Assembly (NCBI GenBank): GCA_030015575.1
Contig: CM057337.1
Coordinates: 337,848,583 to 337,912,582, forward strand
Length of the DNA stretch: 64,000 nucleotides
Direction: 5' to 3'
Origin: Agapanthus africanus
Taxonomy: Eukaryota; Streptophyta; Magnoliopsida; Asparagales; Amaryllidaceae
The position numbers were made by a program, and so were the translations under genes. This document shows, one piece after another, positions 24,038-36,130 of the stretch. The notes beneath the pieces were generated by a model, which saw nothing but the letters and a program-made list of their open reading frames with translations, made no database searches and was not told the DNA's origin. The first letter of the stretch is position 1. The number at the start of each line of letters is the position of its first letter.

Positions 24038-24088
24038 CCGCCGCGGAACCGCGGCAGGAATCTGCTTCGCGCGGCGGTTCCGCGGCCG
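24038..24088 (+). promoter_or_regulatory. GC-rich double-palindrome hairpin, B
   Basis: ccgccgcggaaccgcggc (24038-24055) pairs with gcggcggttccgcggccg (24071-24088) across a 15-nt loop. It lies 185 nt downstream of the primer site. Confidence 0.62.
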
Positions 24089-25196
24089 ATATTTGGTATT
24101 AAGGACACGTGTTTTTAGGGTTAATCCGTAGTTATTTGTACATGCTTCTGGGTATTTTTAATCTTACTCAAGTGTTGAGTTTTCTGGGGATATTTTGTAA
24201 TCGTTGATTCGATCGGAAAGTTTAACTTCGTTCTGTTTTTCGGATAATTTAGAAAGTATTAAAATGTTCGAACGGATATCAATAATTCATTTTTTCCCGA
24301 CACGAAAAACTTTCAAGTGTTGGAATTTTTTCGGGTTTAAAACTTACAGAAAAACATGCAAGCATATCTGTAGACCCTCTAGAAGAACACAAACCTTAAC
24401 TCGATTATGTGACCATCTGAACTGTCTCTAAACCTTAGGGTTTGGGGCAGTACGGCGTTGCCACATGTGAGGCGTTGGTTTGACCCTTCTACGGCTGGAC
24501 CATTGGAGCTGTGACATGTTCTTCTGGGTTTTTTTTTTTAACTCCGCTAAAGTATTGAGCTATATTAAGGAAATCTTGGGTATTGGATTATTCGATTGGA
24601 AAGTTTAATGTTGTCTATTTATCTGGAATATGATACAATATGTAGAATTCATATAATTAGGCATGAAATGCGAAATATGTGATATTTCGGATTTACGATG
24701 TCTAAAGTGATTGTGGATTCCAAATGTTGTAGTTTTACACTTTCTTTTCTGTGACCGTAAGCGTAGTATATGGTGTATCGCCGGCTTCATTGCTATACAT
24801 CAACGACAGTCGGGATACGCATATTTGCTTACGTTGATGATATGAGATATTATGTGTTGCTGTTATATGTTATATTGGATCGTCGTGTTCTGAATAACCG
24901 GGGGTTTTATGTGAGATGAGGTTTTTTATTTTCATTCATGTAAAATTCATTTGTATGTAATATTCTTTTATTGGGGCACTTCCGGGATGAGGATGATGTC
25001 ACCATTGTATATTATTTATTTTTCCGCATTAGGTAGACCCAAGGAGGGGAGCACAAGTAACCGGGTTCTAGGATACAGTAGGAGGCCATCTTGAGGAGTC
25101 GAGATCGGGTCTCCTAACCCTAGAATCGGCAGTGTTGCTTGCCGCTCTCGTAGGGGTCTAGGGATGTGGGTTTGGCTATTCATCACGACCGTGGAA

Positions 25197-25231
25197 TCCG
25201 TGTTTTATACAGGCTCGATATAAAACACGGA
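25197..25231 (+). promoter_or_regulatory. Long hairpin with GGCTCG loop, B leader
   Basis: tccgtgttttata (25197-25209) pairs perfectly with tataaaacacgga (25219-25231) around the loop CAGGCTCGA. Confidence 0.65.
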
Positions 25232-25289
25232 CGTCTTAGTATATCCAATATTTCATATGTTATCTTCTGCTGCAATGTTCTGTGATGAG

Positions 25290-25294
25290 ATCAT
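25290..25294. other. Target site duplication of N (left)
   Basis: ATCAT, repeated at 35947-35951 on the other side of N. Confidence 0.93.
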
Positions 25295-27396
25295 TGAAAG
25301 GTTTGCCTAGCACCCAATGTAGAGTTTTGAAGCATCACATGTCTCAAAGTTTAGATTTTTATGGTGGTAAACAAGCATACAAAGGAATCGATCCTAGAAA
25401 ATTAGGGTTACGAAAGTTAAAGCCAATAAAAACTAGGGTTTCGAGACTACAACCTTTATAGCTCCCTTTCGCTGGACTCTTTGGTCTCTTGGGTGTTGGA
25501 AGAAGGTCCTCTTGAAGTCCTCTCACGTCCACGACGATCCACCCGGAGTTCCTCGTCCAAGCTCGCAACTTCGATTATCACGATGAGAAACGAAGAGAAC
25601 ACTCTAAAAAAATTGGCTAAACTTGTGTAGAATGATGTTGTGGTTTAGATTCTCACTTCAAAAACCTTTCTTTATGTGTGTTTTACTCACTAGAAAAAAC
25701 TAGAGAGCAAATGGTGAAGGAGGATGAAGATGGTAGCTTTCTTTTAACAAGAGTAAAAATGATAACCATAGAAAAGAAATGAAATATATCTTTATATATT
25801 TTATTTCTTCTCACTTCAAACCATGGTTAAGTGATGGAGACATTATTTAACTTGAGTTTTAAAACACAAAGAGAAGGATAACTCATGGTTAGTGGTAGGT
25901 GAGCTTGGTTAGGTTTAAAGAAAAGTGTAGAAGCTAGCAAGAATTATCCTTTTCTTTAGTATTTTGTTTTAAACACAAAATCAAATAATAATCCATCCAT
26001 TTATCCATGGTGTGAGTCTTATATTGCCACCATTTCCATGTGTAAACAACCATGATAGATGGGTGTATGTATGTATGTATGTATGTATGCACATCCATAT
26101 GTGCATGAAACTAGTAAGAAAGAAAGAAAGATAAACATACATGCATGCACACATCCATCATCCAAGAAAAGGTTTTAAGTGAGAAAACTAATGGTTAAAT
26201 GATAAATCAACACTTGATTTATCAATCCGGCCATATCACATATGACCCTACCAAAAGCAAGCCGCCTGATCAATGTACGGTATCATATACATGCATTTTA
26301 ATCGGGTCCATGCGCATATCGCATACGCGCACCACAACGTTTCGCCTGGACTAGGTAACTCCTGTGTGGGACTCTAAGACTCGTCAATACGCCGGCAGAG
26401 GGTGATGATCATATCAAGCACCACCAAGCCCCAAGCGGTCAGCTAAACGTAACGGCCACCCGGGTATTGAGCGATAAAAAGAAAACAAGCGAACCTGCTA
26501 CAACTCCCGTCGAGCCAACCGGCAACACTACCGTACAGTCCGGTCTCTTCGTCAGATATGCTGCATATCGAGCCTAGGGATGGTCACGTCGACCCCAATA
26601 ACTCAATAAGTCGTGCCGGTGAATGGTCTATAACAGATCGAGAAACTACTGATAACACTTATCAGAAAATCTCAGCAGCCCTGGCTAGGGACTTACTGAT
26701 ATAACCAGTCGGGCACAGCACAGCATCAACTCCCAATACCGGGAGAGACGAAACCCCTCCTATCGCTCATTGCCTTCGTGTGTCTCGGGACTGTACCCAA
26801 CGGCCACCTGTTTGCACGACTCAGTAGAGCCGTGGTAGGGTGGCAATCAAAGTACAGTGGGAGAGCACACAAGACTATATGACGATTTCGGGTCTACAGA
26901 CTAACCTGTAACAGTGTCACCTGAGAACTGCTATCCGACGATAGATATAATTCCATATAGGAGTTCTCGGTGAGTCCGTCCAGTGTACCCAGTCACCACT
27001 GAGCACCCGTATATGATCTTGATGTCAAACATCGATGAATGTGGGAACATTCATAGCCCATCGTATGGGTCTAGTATCATATACGCTAGTCTACTCTGGT
27101 ATATCAATGCCCCGTCTCGATATACCTACGACTAGGGACTTTCCAGGATATGCTTATAGACTACAGATGTCCCACTAGTATGATCTTTATCATAATCAGA
27201 GCAGTCAAGCCGATATCCTCAGGGCTTTATCAGCATGTATGAATGAATAAAAGCATGATCAAATCAACATGTCAGATAAAGAAGAACCAGATAGCATACT
27301 ATCATGTCGAGCAAGAATGTATACTGAATATATATATATATGTACAAATACATCCACTATCATATAATGGCCTCTAGGGCATACATATATCCAACA
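25295..27396 (-). repeat. 3' LTR of N
   Basis: TGAAAG...CCAACA on the plus strand, TGTTGG...CTTTCA in element sense. It holds a (TATG)n run near 26065-26089 and a TA run near 27330-27345. The LTR palindrome is degraded by one base at 26679-26690 (CCCTGGCTAGGG). Confidence 0.94.
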
Positions 27397-27412
27397 ATCT
27401 CCCACTTGCACT
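27397..27412 (-). other. Polypurine tract of N
   Basis: atctcccacttgcact on the plus strand, AGTGCAAGTGGGAGAT in element sense, next to the 3' LTR. Confidence 0.87.
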
Positions 27413-27433
27413 AAGGCCAGTTAATTGCGTATC

Positions 27434-30400
27434 TCATACCCAACATCTCAAAAAGTCGCTCTGCGGCTGAGGGAGGGCCTTGGTGAATGGATCCGCGGCG
27501 TTATTCTTTGTGTCTGCTATCTTAATCTCGATCTCGCGGCGATCTACAATCTCCCGGATCAAATGAAAACGCCTCAGGATGTGTCTGGACCGCTGATGGG
27601 ATCTGGGCTCCTTGGCTAACGCCATAGCCCCATTATTATCACAATACAAAGGTATTGGATCAATAATGGTTGGAACTACTCCTAGTTCTGAGACGAACTT
27701 CTTCATCCAGACGGCTTCCTTGGCGGCATCATTCACAGCAATGTACTCAGCTTCCATCGTAGAGTCTGCAATGGTATCCTGTTTGGAACTCTTCCAACTT
27801 ACCGCCCCTCCGTTGAGGGTAAATACAAACCCAGAGATAGATTTGATGTCGTCCTTATCGCTCTGGAAGCTCGAATCGGTAAAGGCCTCCATTTGGAGAT
27901 CTGCATTACCATACACAAAGAACAATTCTTTAGTCCTTCGCAAGTACTTAAGAATGTTCTTCACAGCTGTCCAGTGGTTCTCCCCTGGGTTGGATTGATA
28001 CCTTCTTACAACACTAAGTGCATAAGCTACATCTGGACGTGTACATAACATCGCATACATTATAGATCCTACTGCGAAGCATAGGGTATAACGCTCATGC
28101 GAGCTCTCTCTTCATCGGTCTTTGGACAAGAATCCTTAGAGAGAGTGACCCCATGGCAAGCGGGTAAGGCGCCCCGCTTGGAGTCTTCCATACTAAACCT
28201 TTTTAGGATGGTGTCAATGTACCTGGTTTGGGACAATCCCAATAACTTTTTGGATCTATCCCTATAGATCCTTATGCCCAGGATGTATGTGGCATCACCC
28301 AGGTCCTTCATGGAGAACCTTAGTGATAAGAATGATTTGACCGACTGTAGCATAGGAATATCATTTCCTATCAGAAGAATGTCATCCACGTACAATACGA
28401 GGAATATGACAGCTCTTCCTACAGCCTTCTTATAAACACAAGGTTCATCTGGATTTTTGATGAAATCAAACTCTTTGATAACATCATTGAAACAGATGTT
28501 CCAACTCCGAGATGCCTGCTTTATCCCATATATGGATTTAAGCAATCTACATGTTTTCCCGCTGCTCCCACTGTCAATGAAGCCCTCTGGCTGATCCATA
28601 TAAACGCATTCTTCTAAATCTCCATTTAGAAATGCTGTTTTAACGTCCATCTGCCAGATTTCATAGTCGTAGTGAGCAGTAATAGCAAGTAGGATCCGAA
28701 TGGATTTAAGCATGGCTACGGGCGAAAAAGTTTCGTCATAGTCCAAACCTGGTCTTTGACGAAAGCCTTTCGCCACAAGTCTTGCCTTATAGGTCTCTAC
28801 CTGGCCATCTACACCAATCTTTCTTTTAAAGATCCATTTTCACCCCACAGATTTTACCCCAGGGGGTACAACGTCCAAAGTCCATACTTTGTTGGTGTAC
28901 ATAGACTCCATTTCGGATCTCATGGCATCCAGCCACTTCACAGAATCTCTACTCGTGATAGCTTGCTGAAAACTGGTAGGATCATCATCATCCATGATAC
29001 AGTCTTCTCTGTCACCATCAATGAGGAAACCGTAGTACCTCTCCGGTAGGCGAGAAGTCCTACCAGACCTACGGAGTGGCCGAGGTTCTTCAGTTTCTGT
29101 TGCAACAGCCGGTTCAACCAAATCGTTATTTGTAGTTTGTGTCTCTAGAATCTCTTTTAGATCCACCACCTTGCCATCATCTTTATCTGTGAAAAACTCT
29201 TTTTCCAAGAATGTGGCATGTTGAGAAACAAACACTTTTTGTTCCTCTTTGTGGTAGAATAGATATCCATAAGAATTCTTTGGATATCCCACAAAGTTAC
29301 ACATGACTGACCGTGTCTCGAGTTTGTCCGGATTCTGCTTTTTAACATAGGCCGGGCAACCCCAAATCTTAATTCTCTTAAGAGATGGTCTCTTCCCATG
29401 CCATATCTCATATGGCGTGGTAGATACGGTTTTGGTTGGAACCCTGTTTAGCAGAAATGCTACAGTCTCCAATGCATGCCCCTAAAACGAGACGGGTAAC
29501 TCAGCGTCACTCATCATGGACCGGACCATATCTAATAGGGTCCTATTCCGTCGTTCTGACACACCATTGTGCTGTGGTGTGTAAGGGGGAGTGAGCTGAG
29601 AGAGAATCCCATTCTCTTTTAGGAAGTTTGCAAATTCTGTAGTGAGATACTCACCACCTCGATCTGATCGAAGCATCTTGATACTCAAGCCGGTTTGTTT
29701 TTCTACTTCTTGTTTATATTCATTGAATTTCTCGAAAGCTTCGGACTTGTGCTTTAATAAAAATACATGACCGAATCTTGAGAAATCGTCAGTGAATGTA
29801 ATGAAGTATGAAAAACCGCCTCTAGCCTGTGTAGACATTGGCCCACATACATCACTATGTATAAGGCCTAGGAGCTGAGTAGCTCTTTCTCCGTGTCCGG
29901 TAAACGGAGTTTTTGTCATTTTACCCTTGATACAAGACTGGCAAGTCGCATAAGATTTATATTCAAAAGAGTTTAAATATCCATCTTTGTGTAACTTGTT
30001 TAGTCTTGTTTCGTTAATATGACCAAGTCTACAGTGCCAAAGAAAAACTTCATTCAATTCTGAAAGTTTTCTTTTATTAGTGTTTTGTATACTGAAAACT
30101 GTGTGTTGATTTAGGACATATATTCCGTTATTAAGCGTACCATACCCAACCAACATTTGATTCAGGTGAATGTTCATAACATTGTTCTGCAATACAAAAT
30201 TATATCCTTCATTGTCCAACAAAGAAACGGATATTATATTACATAGCATACTTGGTACAAAATAACATGGATTCAAAACCAAAATACATCCAGATGGCAA
30301 CCCCAAGTGATACTCTCCCATTGCGACTGTATGTACATTAGAACCATTTCCAACGCGGAGAGTATGGTCACCTGTCTTCAAAACTTTGCTATTTCTCAGC

Positions 30401-30539
30401 CCCTGCATAGAATTGCAAATGTGAGAACCTGAACCGGTATCTAATACCCAGGAAGCAGAGTTTATTGAAAAACAGTTTTCTGTCATAAACGCACCTGAAG
30501 CAGAAGCATCACCATGCTTCTTCTTGAGACTTAAGTACT
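27434..30539 (-). pseudogene. Copia pol of N: protease, integrase, reverse transcriptase, RNase H
   Basis: The protease has an intact DTGSG (SWVLDTGSGSHICN near 30430). A GAG-pre-integrase segment with the zinc pattern H...H...C..C lies near 30000-29930. The integrase core follows (HSDVCGPM, RSDRGGEY, PQHNGVSERRNRT). RT is at 28069-28776 with LYVDDILLIGND, and RNase H at 27434-28060 with AFTDSSF, TMEAEY and YCDNNGAMAL. Lesions are a TAG near 29480 at a conserved Trp, a TGA near 28838 at a small residue (Cys or Ser in related copies) before KWIF, and a one-base loss near 28067 that shifts the frame between RT and RNase H. It is otherwise well preserved and in the same frame as gag. It would produce cDNA and integrate it in a Gag particle. 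Confidence 0.9.
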
Positions 30540-31332
30540 CCGTGCAGTTGCGCTTCCAATGTCCTGTCTTGTGTCAATGAAAACATTCACCCTTCCCCGA
30601 GTCTCCAGCCTTGGACTTTTCCTTTCCCTTTACCTTTTTAACTCCACCCTTAGGATTAGTGGGTTTCTTCTTTTTCTTTCCCTTGGCCTTAGCTTTCAGG
30701 CGAGAAGAGGAAGACTGTCCAATAGTCATAACGGGAGTTTTTGCTGACTTCATAGTGCTCTCTGCACTCCTTAACATAGTAAGGAGTTCAAGGAGTTCCT
30801 TCTCCATGCCATGCATGTTGAAGTTCACTATGAACTGAGCAAAGGTGGAGGGGAGGGACTGCAGAATAATATCTATATATTGTTCATTGTCCATCGTCCA
30901 TCCAAGGTCCTTAAGCTCTTCTATAAGAGCTATCATCTTCAGAACATGGTCTCTTACTGGTGTGCCGGGGGCCATTCGCATCTGAAATAATTTCTTTGAT
31001 GCTTCGTATCGCAATACGCGGGATTGCTCTCCATACAACTCCTTTGTATGGAGCAATATGGTTTGAATGTCCATATTCTCGTGCTGCTTTTGATGTGTAT
31101 TGTCCATCGATGCAAGCGCGAGGTATTTGGCCGTGGCACAATCAGCATCCCATGTCTTGCGGACTTCTTTGTCCGCAACTTAGGATTTTGGACATGGGAC
31201 GGGCGGGGCTGAAGCCTTGAGGACATATAATACTTTATCATAAGTCAAGGCAATTTTCAGATTTCTCAGCCAGTCTTTATAATTGATCCCATTCAGTTTG
31301 TTTTTATCTAGTAGAAGCTTGAGTCCAGTCAT
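30540..31332 (-). pseudogene. Copia gag of N (UBN2-type, with zinc knuckle)
   Basis: The start ATG at 31332-31330 follows a pyrimidine run and AG. The first 50 codons are open (MTGLKLLLDKNKLNGINYKD...), then codon 51 is TAA (31182-31180). The frame then continues through the typical copia gag (ILLHTKELYGEQSRVLRYEA, MAPGTPVRDHVLKMI) to a basic Lys-rich stretch and the CCHC zinc knuckle. There, codon 253 is TGA (30576-30574) exactly at the second Cys; the His and the last Cys remain. The frame runs on into protease, so gag and pol were one ORF. No equivalent gag is present in E1, B or C. Confidence 0.88.
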
Positions 31333-31546
31333 GGGTATCTGCCATTAAGAGAGAGAAAAGAATACACTCAGCGAAAGCTCTTGCATAGATCAGATTGGTT
31401 ATTATCTTGTCTAATCAATGTTTCCCACTGCTTTTATCGAGTTTTTCTTTCAAACCTTAAAAAGAAAAACTAGCCAGGATTAATTACAGTCTACAATTTT
31501 GCTAACCGTTCAACCAGGCCAGTGTCGGTACTTGAGGGAGGTTCCC

Positions 31547-31560
31547 CGTGCTTTCGCACG
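31547..31560 (-). promoter_or_regulatory. GNRA-type hairpin, N leader
   Basis: CGTGC-GAAA-GCACG in element sense, extended by a C-G pair to 6 bp. Confidence 0.5.
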
Positions 31561-31767
31561 GACCTAATTAGGGTAAACCTCGTTTTCCCAGAGGCGGAGC
31601 CCCGTTAACACCTTTCTAGACACCTAATGAGTTAGCTAATTGTAAACTGTAAAACTCTCCTAGGAGCAACTATTGCCCACAGTGGGATCGGGATCCCACC
31701 ATCACATAGAAGGTATGCAATCTCATTGCAAATTTCAACTATTGAAATTCCGATGTGGTTTTTACCC

Positions 31768-31983
31768 CTAGTACTCGTGACCTTGGCTAAGGTCAACAAA
31801 TCACGAGTACTAGTCAAGCTCAACCCATCATTTCTTGATTAATTAGACCCGTTCACATGACCCTTGGCTAAGGTCAATAAAGTCATATGCCCGTCTTAAT
31901 TAATCTGCATCATATGCATTTGTAGGAAGACATCACTTAGCTACCGTACACTACGCCTTGGCTAAGGTCAACAAACGTAGCAC
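31768..31983 (-). promoter_or_regulatory. Three hairpins with same apical sequence, N leader
   Basis: CCTTGGCTAAGGTCAACAAA occurs three times (one base changed in the middle copy). Outer stems are CTAGTACTCGTGA/TCACGAGTACTAG (31768-31813, 13 bp perfect), CACATGAC/GTCATATG (31854-31889) and CACTACG/CGTAGCAC (31949-31983). Architecture and order match E1, B and C, but the loop sequence is specific to N. Confidence 0.72.
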
Positions 31984-32306
31984 GAATACTAAGTACTCTA
32001 CTTCCTAAAATGACGGAGGGTTGCGGATGATTTTTAAGAAAATCTTTAACGCTTTGAGCTAGATATCGTTGTAGAATCAAATGGTTTTCAAAAGGAGTGG
32101 CTTAAGCTCCGCAGTTTTGAAATATAGCTTTTTCATAAATAGCCGAGTAGTTTTCAAATCTGATTCTACAACATCTTTTTAGGTTTATTTTCTTTACATT
32201 AATCACATTAATGTAATCCCATCATTTAAGTCCTTAAGCCAATCACAGAAAAGAAACGAAAATAACACGTACGCTTATGCCATCCGCATTCGCCGCAATA
32301 TTCCGT

Positions 32307-32339
32307 TATGCACCGTTAGGTTACTTAACTAACGGCATA
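32307..32339 (-). promoter_or_regulatory. CCGTTAG hairpin, N leader
   Basis: TATGC-A-CCGTTAG (32307-32319) pairs with CTAACGG-CATA (32329-32339). Compared with E1, the lower stem bases differ but still pair. Confidence 0.55.
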
Positions 32340-32474
32340 CCGTGACGGGACTAGCGCGGGTGTAAAACATAAGCAACGTCTACTATATATCATATATATA
32401 ATATGTCATTCGTCTCAGATATCACAGAACACAGGAAGCAGAAACATAGATATAAAGTGGGATATACTAGGACG

Positions 32475-32511
32475 TCCGTATTTAGTATTTAGCCAGAAAA
32501 GAAAATACGGA
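32475..32511 (-). promoter_or_regulatory. GGCTCG-type hairpin, N leader (degenerate loop)
   Basis: tccgtattt (32475-32483) pairs with aaatacgga (32503-32511). The loop keeps only part of the conserved GGCT sequence. Confidence 0.45.
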
Positions 32512-33586
32512 TTCCACAGTCGCGATGAATAGCCAAGCCCACACCCTGGACCCCTACGAGAGCGGCAAGTGACCCTACCAATTCTGGAGTTTAGGAGACC
32601 CGGTCTCGACTTCTCGAGATGGCCTCCCACTGAACCCCAGAACCCGGTCACCTGTGCTCCCCTCCTTGGGTCCATCCTAATGCGGAAAAGTAAATAATAT
32701 ACAACACTGGTGACACAACCTCAACCCGGAAATGCCCCAAATAAAAGAATATTACATTACATTTGAATTTACATGAATGAAAATATAAAACTCTCATCTC
32801 ACATAAAAAACCTCCGGCTATTCAATCGCGACAATCCTGCACATCATATCTCAGCAACACATAATATCTCATATCATCCACGTAAGTAAGTATGCATACC
32901 CCAATTGTCGTTGATGTATAGCAACGAAACCGGCGATATCGAACATACTACACTTACGGTCACAGAAAAGAAAGTGTAAAACTACAATATTTGGAATCCA
33001 CATTCTCTTTAGACATCATAAATGCGAAATATCACATATTTCGTATTTCATACCTAAACTATATGAATTCCACATATTGTATCACATTCCAGATAAACAG
33101 ACAGTATTAAAGTTTTCGAACGAACGATCAAGTACCCAAGATTCACTAAAGCTCAACACTTGAGCAGGGTTCAAAAATCCGGAGTGTGACACAGTAGTAG
33201 TGGTCCAGCCGTAGAAGGGTCAAGCCAACGCCTCACATGTGGCACGTCGTACTGCCCCAAACCCTAAGGTTCAAAGGGCAGTTCAAGACGGTCACATAAT
33301 CGAGTTAAGGTTTGTTGTCTTCTAGAGAGACCACCACAAAAAGACATGCACGTATCTCCAAAGTATTTAAACCCCTGTGAATAGTGAGCAAATGATACTC
33401 GTTCAAACACTTCAATACTTTCTAATTTACCCGGAAAAGCAACGAAATGAAAATTCCGATCGAATATACGCGTCCAAAACCATCTCCAGAACATACAGTG
33501 CTATTTTCAGATTAAACATACCTAAAACACTGTACAAGAAGATATAAGAATTACAGTGGAAATTTTATCCAATGATGCCTCTGTAC

Positions 33587-33636
33587 GGCCGCGGAACCGC
33601 GGCCTAAGCCAGGAAATGCGGCGGTTCCGCGGCGGT
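33587..33636 (-). promoter_or_regulatory. GC-rich double-palindrome hairpin, N
   Basis: ggccgcggaaccgcggcc (33587-33604) and gcggcggttccgcggcgg (33619-33636) pair over most of their length. It lies 183 nt from the primer site. Confidence 0.62.
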
Positions 33637-33818
33637 TTATGCTGTTCAGGTCATCGAATTTCACTGTTGTTCTTAGTTTTTCCTGCTGTAATTTTTAAGT
33701 ATTTTTAATTCTGAAAAATGTCAGATTTTAAAATTTGTCCAGAGAGGGTATCAAAACGTCGTATTTTTGTCCGATCGAGATTTTTACTTCGTAAAAGTGT
33801 CGCCTAATGTTCTAGGTT

Positions 33819-33831
33819 GGCTCTGATACTA
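33819..33831 (-). other. Primer binding site of N
   Basis: ggctctgatacta gives TAGTATCAGAGCC in element sense, the initiator tRNA-Met site with one G-to-A change. Confidence 0.85.
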
Positions 33832-33832
33832 A

Positions 33833-35861
33833 TGAAAGATTTGCCTAACACCCTATGTAGAGTTTTGAAGCATCACATATCTTAAAGTTTAGATTTTTAT
33901 GGTGCTAAACAAGCATACAAAGGAATCGATCCTAGAAAATTAGGGTTACGAAAGTTAAAGCCAATAAAAACTAGGGTTTCGAGACTACAACCTTTGTAGC
34001 TCCCTTTCGCTGGACTCTTTGGTCTCTTGGGTGTTGGAAAAAGGTCCTCTTGAAGTCCTCTCACGTCCACGACGATCCACCCGGAGTTCCTCTTCCAAGC
34101 TCGCAACTTCGATTATCACGATGAGAAACGAAAAGAACACTCTAAACAAGTTGGCTAAACTTGTGTAGAATGATGTTGTGGTTTAGATTCTCACTTCAAA
34201 AACCTTTCTTTATGTGTGTTTTACTTACTAGAAAAAACTAGAGAGCAAATGGTGAAGGAGGATGAAGATGGTAGCTTTCTTTTAACAAGAGTAAAAATGA
34301 TAACCATAGAAAAGAAATGAAATATATCTTTATATATTTTATTTCTTCTCACTTCAAACCATGTTTAAGTGATGGAGACATTATTTAACTTGAGTTTTAA
34401 AACACAAAGAGGAGGATAACTCATGGTTAGTGGTAGGTGAGCTTGGTTAGGTTTAAAGAAGAGTATAGAAGCTAGCAAGAATTATCCTTTTCTTTAGTAT
34501 TTTGTTTTAAACACAAAATCAAATAATAATCCATCCATTTATCCATGGTGTGAGTCTTATATTGCCACCATTTCCATGTGTAAACAACCATGATAGATGG
34601 GTGTATGTATGTATGTATGTATGCACATCCATATGTGCATGAAACTAGTAAGAAAGAAAGAAAGAAAAACATACATGCATGCACACATCCATCATCCAAG
34701 AAAAGGTTTTAAGTGAGAAAACTAATGGTTAAATGATAAATCAACACTTGATTTATCAATCCGGCCATATCACATATGACCCTACCAAAAGCAAGCCGCC
34801 CGATCAATGTACGGTATCATATACACGCATTTTAATCGGGTCCATGCGCATATCGCATACGCGCACCACAACGTTTCGCCTGGACTAGGTAACTCCTGTG
34901 TGGGACTCTAAGACTCGTCAATACGCCGGCAGAGGGTGATGATCATATCAAGCACCACCAAGCCCCAAGCGGTCAGCTAAACGTAACGGCCACCCGGGTA
35001 TTGAGCGATAAAAAGAAAACAAGCGAACCTGCTACAACTCCCGTCGAGCCAACCGGCAACACTACCGTACAGTCCGGTCTCTTCGTCAGATATGCTGCAT
35101 ATCGAGCCTAGGGATGGTCACGTGGACCCCAATAACTCAATAAGTCGTGCCGGTGAATGGTCTATAACAGATCGAGAAACTACTGATAACACTTATCGGC
35201 AAATCTCAGCAGCCCTGGCCAGGGACTTACTGATATAACCAGTCGGGCACAGCACAGCATCAACTCCCAATACCGGAAGAGACGAAACCCCTCCTATCGC
35301 TCATTGCCTTCGTGTGTCTCGGGACTGTACCCAACGGCCACCTGTTTGCACGACTCAGTAGAGCCGTGGTAGGGTGGCAATCAAAGTACAGTGGGAGAGC
35401 ACACAAGACTCTATGACGATTTTGGGTCTACAGACTAACCTGTACCAGTGTCACCTGAGAACTGCTATCCGACGATAGATATAATTCCATATAGGAGTTC
35501 TCGGTGAGTCCGTCCAGTGTACCCAGTCACCACTGAGCACCCGTATATGATCTTGATGTCAAACATTGATGAATGTGGGAACATTCATCGCCCATCGTAT
35601 GGGTCTAGTATCATATACGCTAGTCTACTCTGGTATATCAATGCCCCGTCTCGATATACCTACGACTAGGGACTTTCCAGGATATGCTTATAGACTACAG
35701 ATGTCCCACTAGTATGATCTCTATCATAATCAGAGCAGTCAAGCCGATATCCTTAGGGCTTTATCAGCATGTATGAATGAATAAAAGTATGATCAAATCA
35801 ACATGTCAGATAAAGAAGAACCAAATAGCATACTATCATGTCGAGCAAGAATGTATACTGA

Positions 35862-35893
<32 letters not shown>

Positions 35894-35946
35894 ACAAATA
35901 CATCCACTATCATATAATGGCCTCTAGGGCATACATATGTCCAACA
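33833..35946 (-). repeat. 5' LTR of N
   Basis: Matches 25295-27396 with roughly 2-3% difference by eye, plus length changes in simple repeats: one TATG unit fewer near 34603, and an added TG run near 35877-35892. The intact palindrome CCCTGGCCAGGG lies at 35213-35224. Confidence 0.94.
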
Positions 35947-35951
35947 ATCAT
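35947..35951. other. Target site duplication of N (right)
   Basis: ATCAT, identical to 25290-25294. Confidence 0.93.
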
Positions 35952-36130
35952 ATTACTGCCTGAGACGAATGCTTATACTATATATATGATATATAAATAT
36001 TACAGCTTTCGTTTCTTCTGTAATGCTTAGGAAGCATAATTGATGGGATTTTATTAATGAGATTAATAAAAGACAAGAAATCTAAAAGATATTGTAGAAT
36101 CAAAACTTTATAAAAAGGGTAGCTACAGTA

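Larger units (their letters stand above)
23854..25294 (+). other. Leader of B, first part
   Basis: Collinear with the leaders of N, C and E1, with no ORF resembling gag. It holds the GC-rich hairpin (24038-24088) and the GGCTCG hairpin (25197-25231), and is cut at 25294 by element N. The leader continues at 35947. Confidence 0.8.
31333..33818 (-). other. Leader of N
   Basis: About 2.5 kb between primer site and gag ATG, collinear with the leaders of the gag-less elements but without the tandem ~97-bp module. It contains the three same-loop hairpins, a GNRA hairpin (31547-31560), the CCGTTAG hairpin, the weaker GGCTCG-type hairpin and the GC-rich hairpin. No ORF in it looks real. Confidence 0.8.
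25295..35946 (-). mobile_element. Ty1/copia LTR retrotransposon N, gag-bearing, inserted in leader of B
   Basis: This is a complete element with LTRs 25295-27396 and 33833-35946, a polypurine tract, gag-pol in one frame, a 2.5-kb leader, a primer site and ATCAT target duplications. It lies opposite to B. Removing it restores collinearity of B's leader with C's leader. Its coding sequence carries a few nonsense and frameshift lesions. It is the only copia copy in the window with gag. Confidence 0.95.

Noticed and set aside
27612..27998. 128-codon plus-strand ORF in N
   Set aside because: Shadow of the RNase H coding strand; similar shadows occur at 39970-40212 and 62478-62699.
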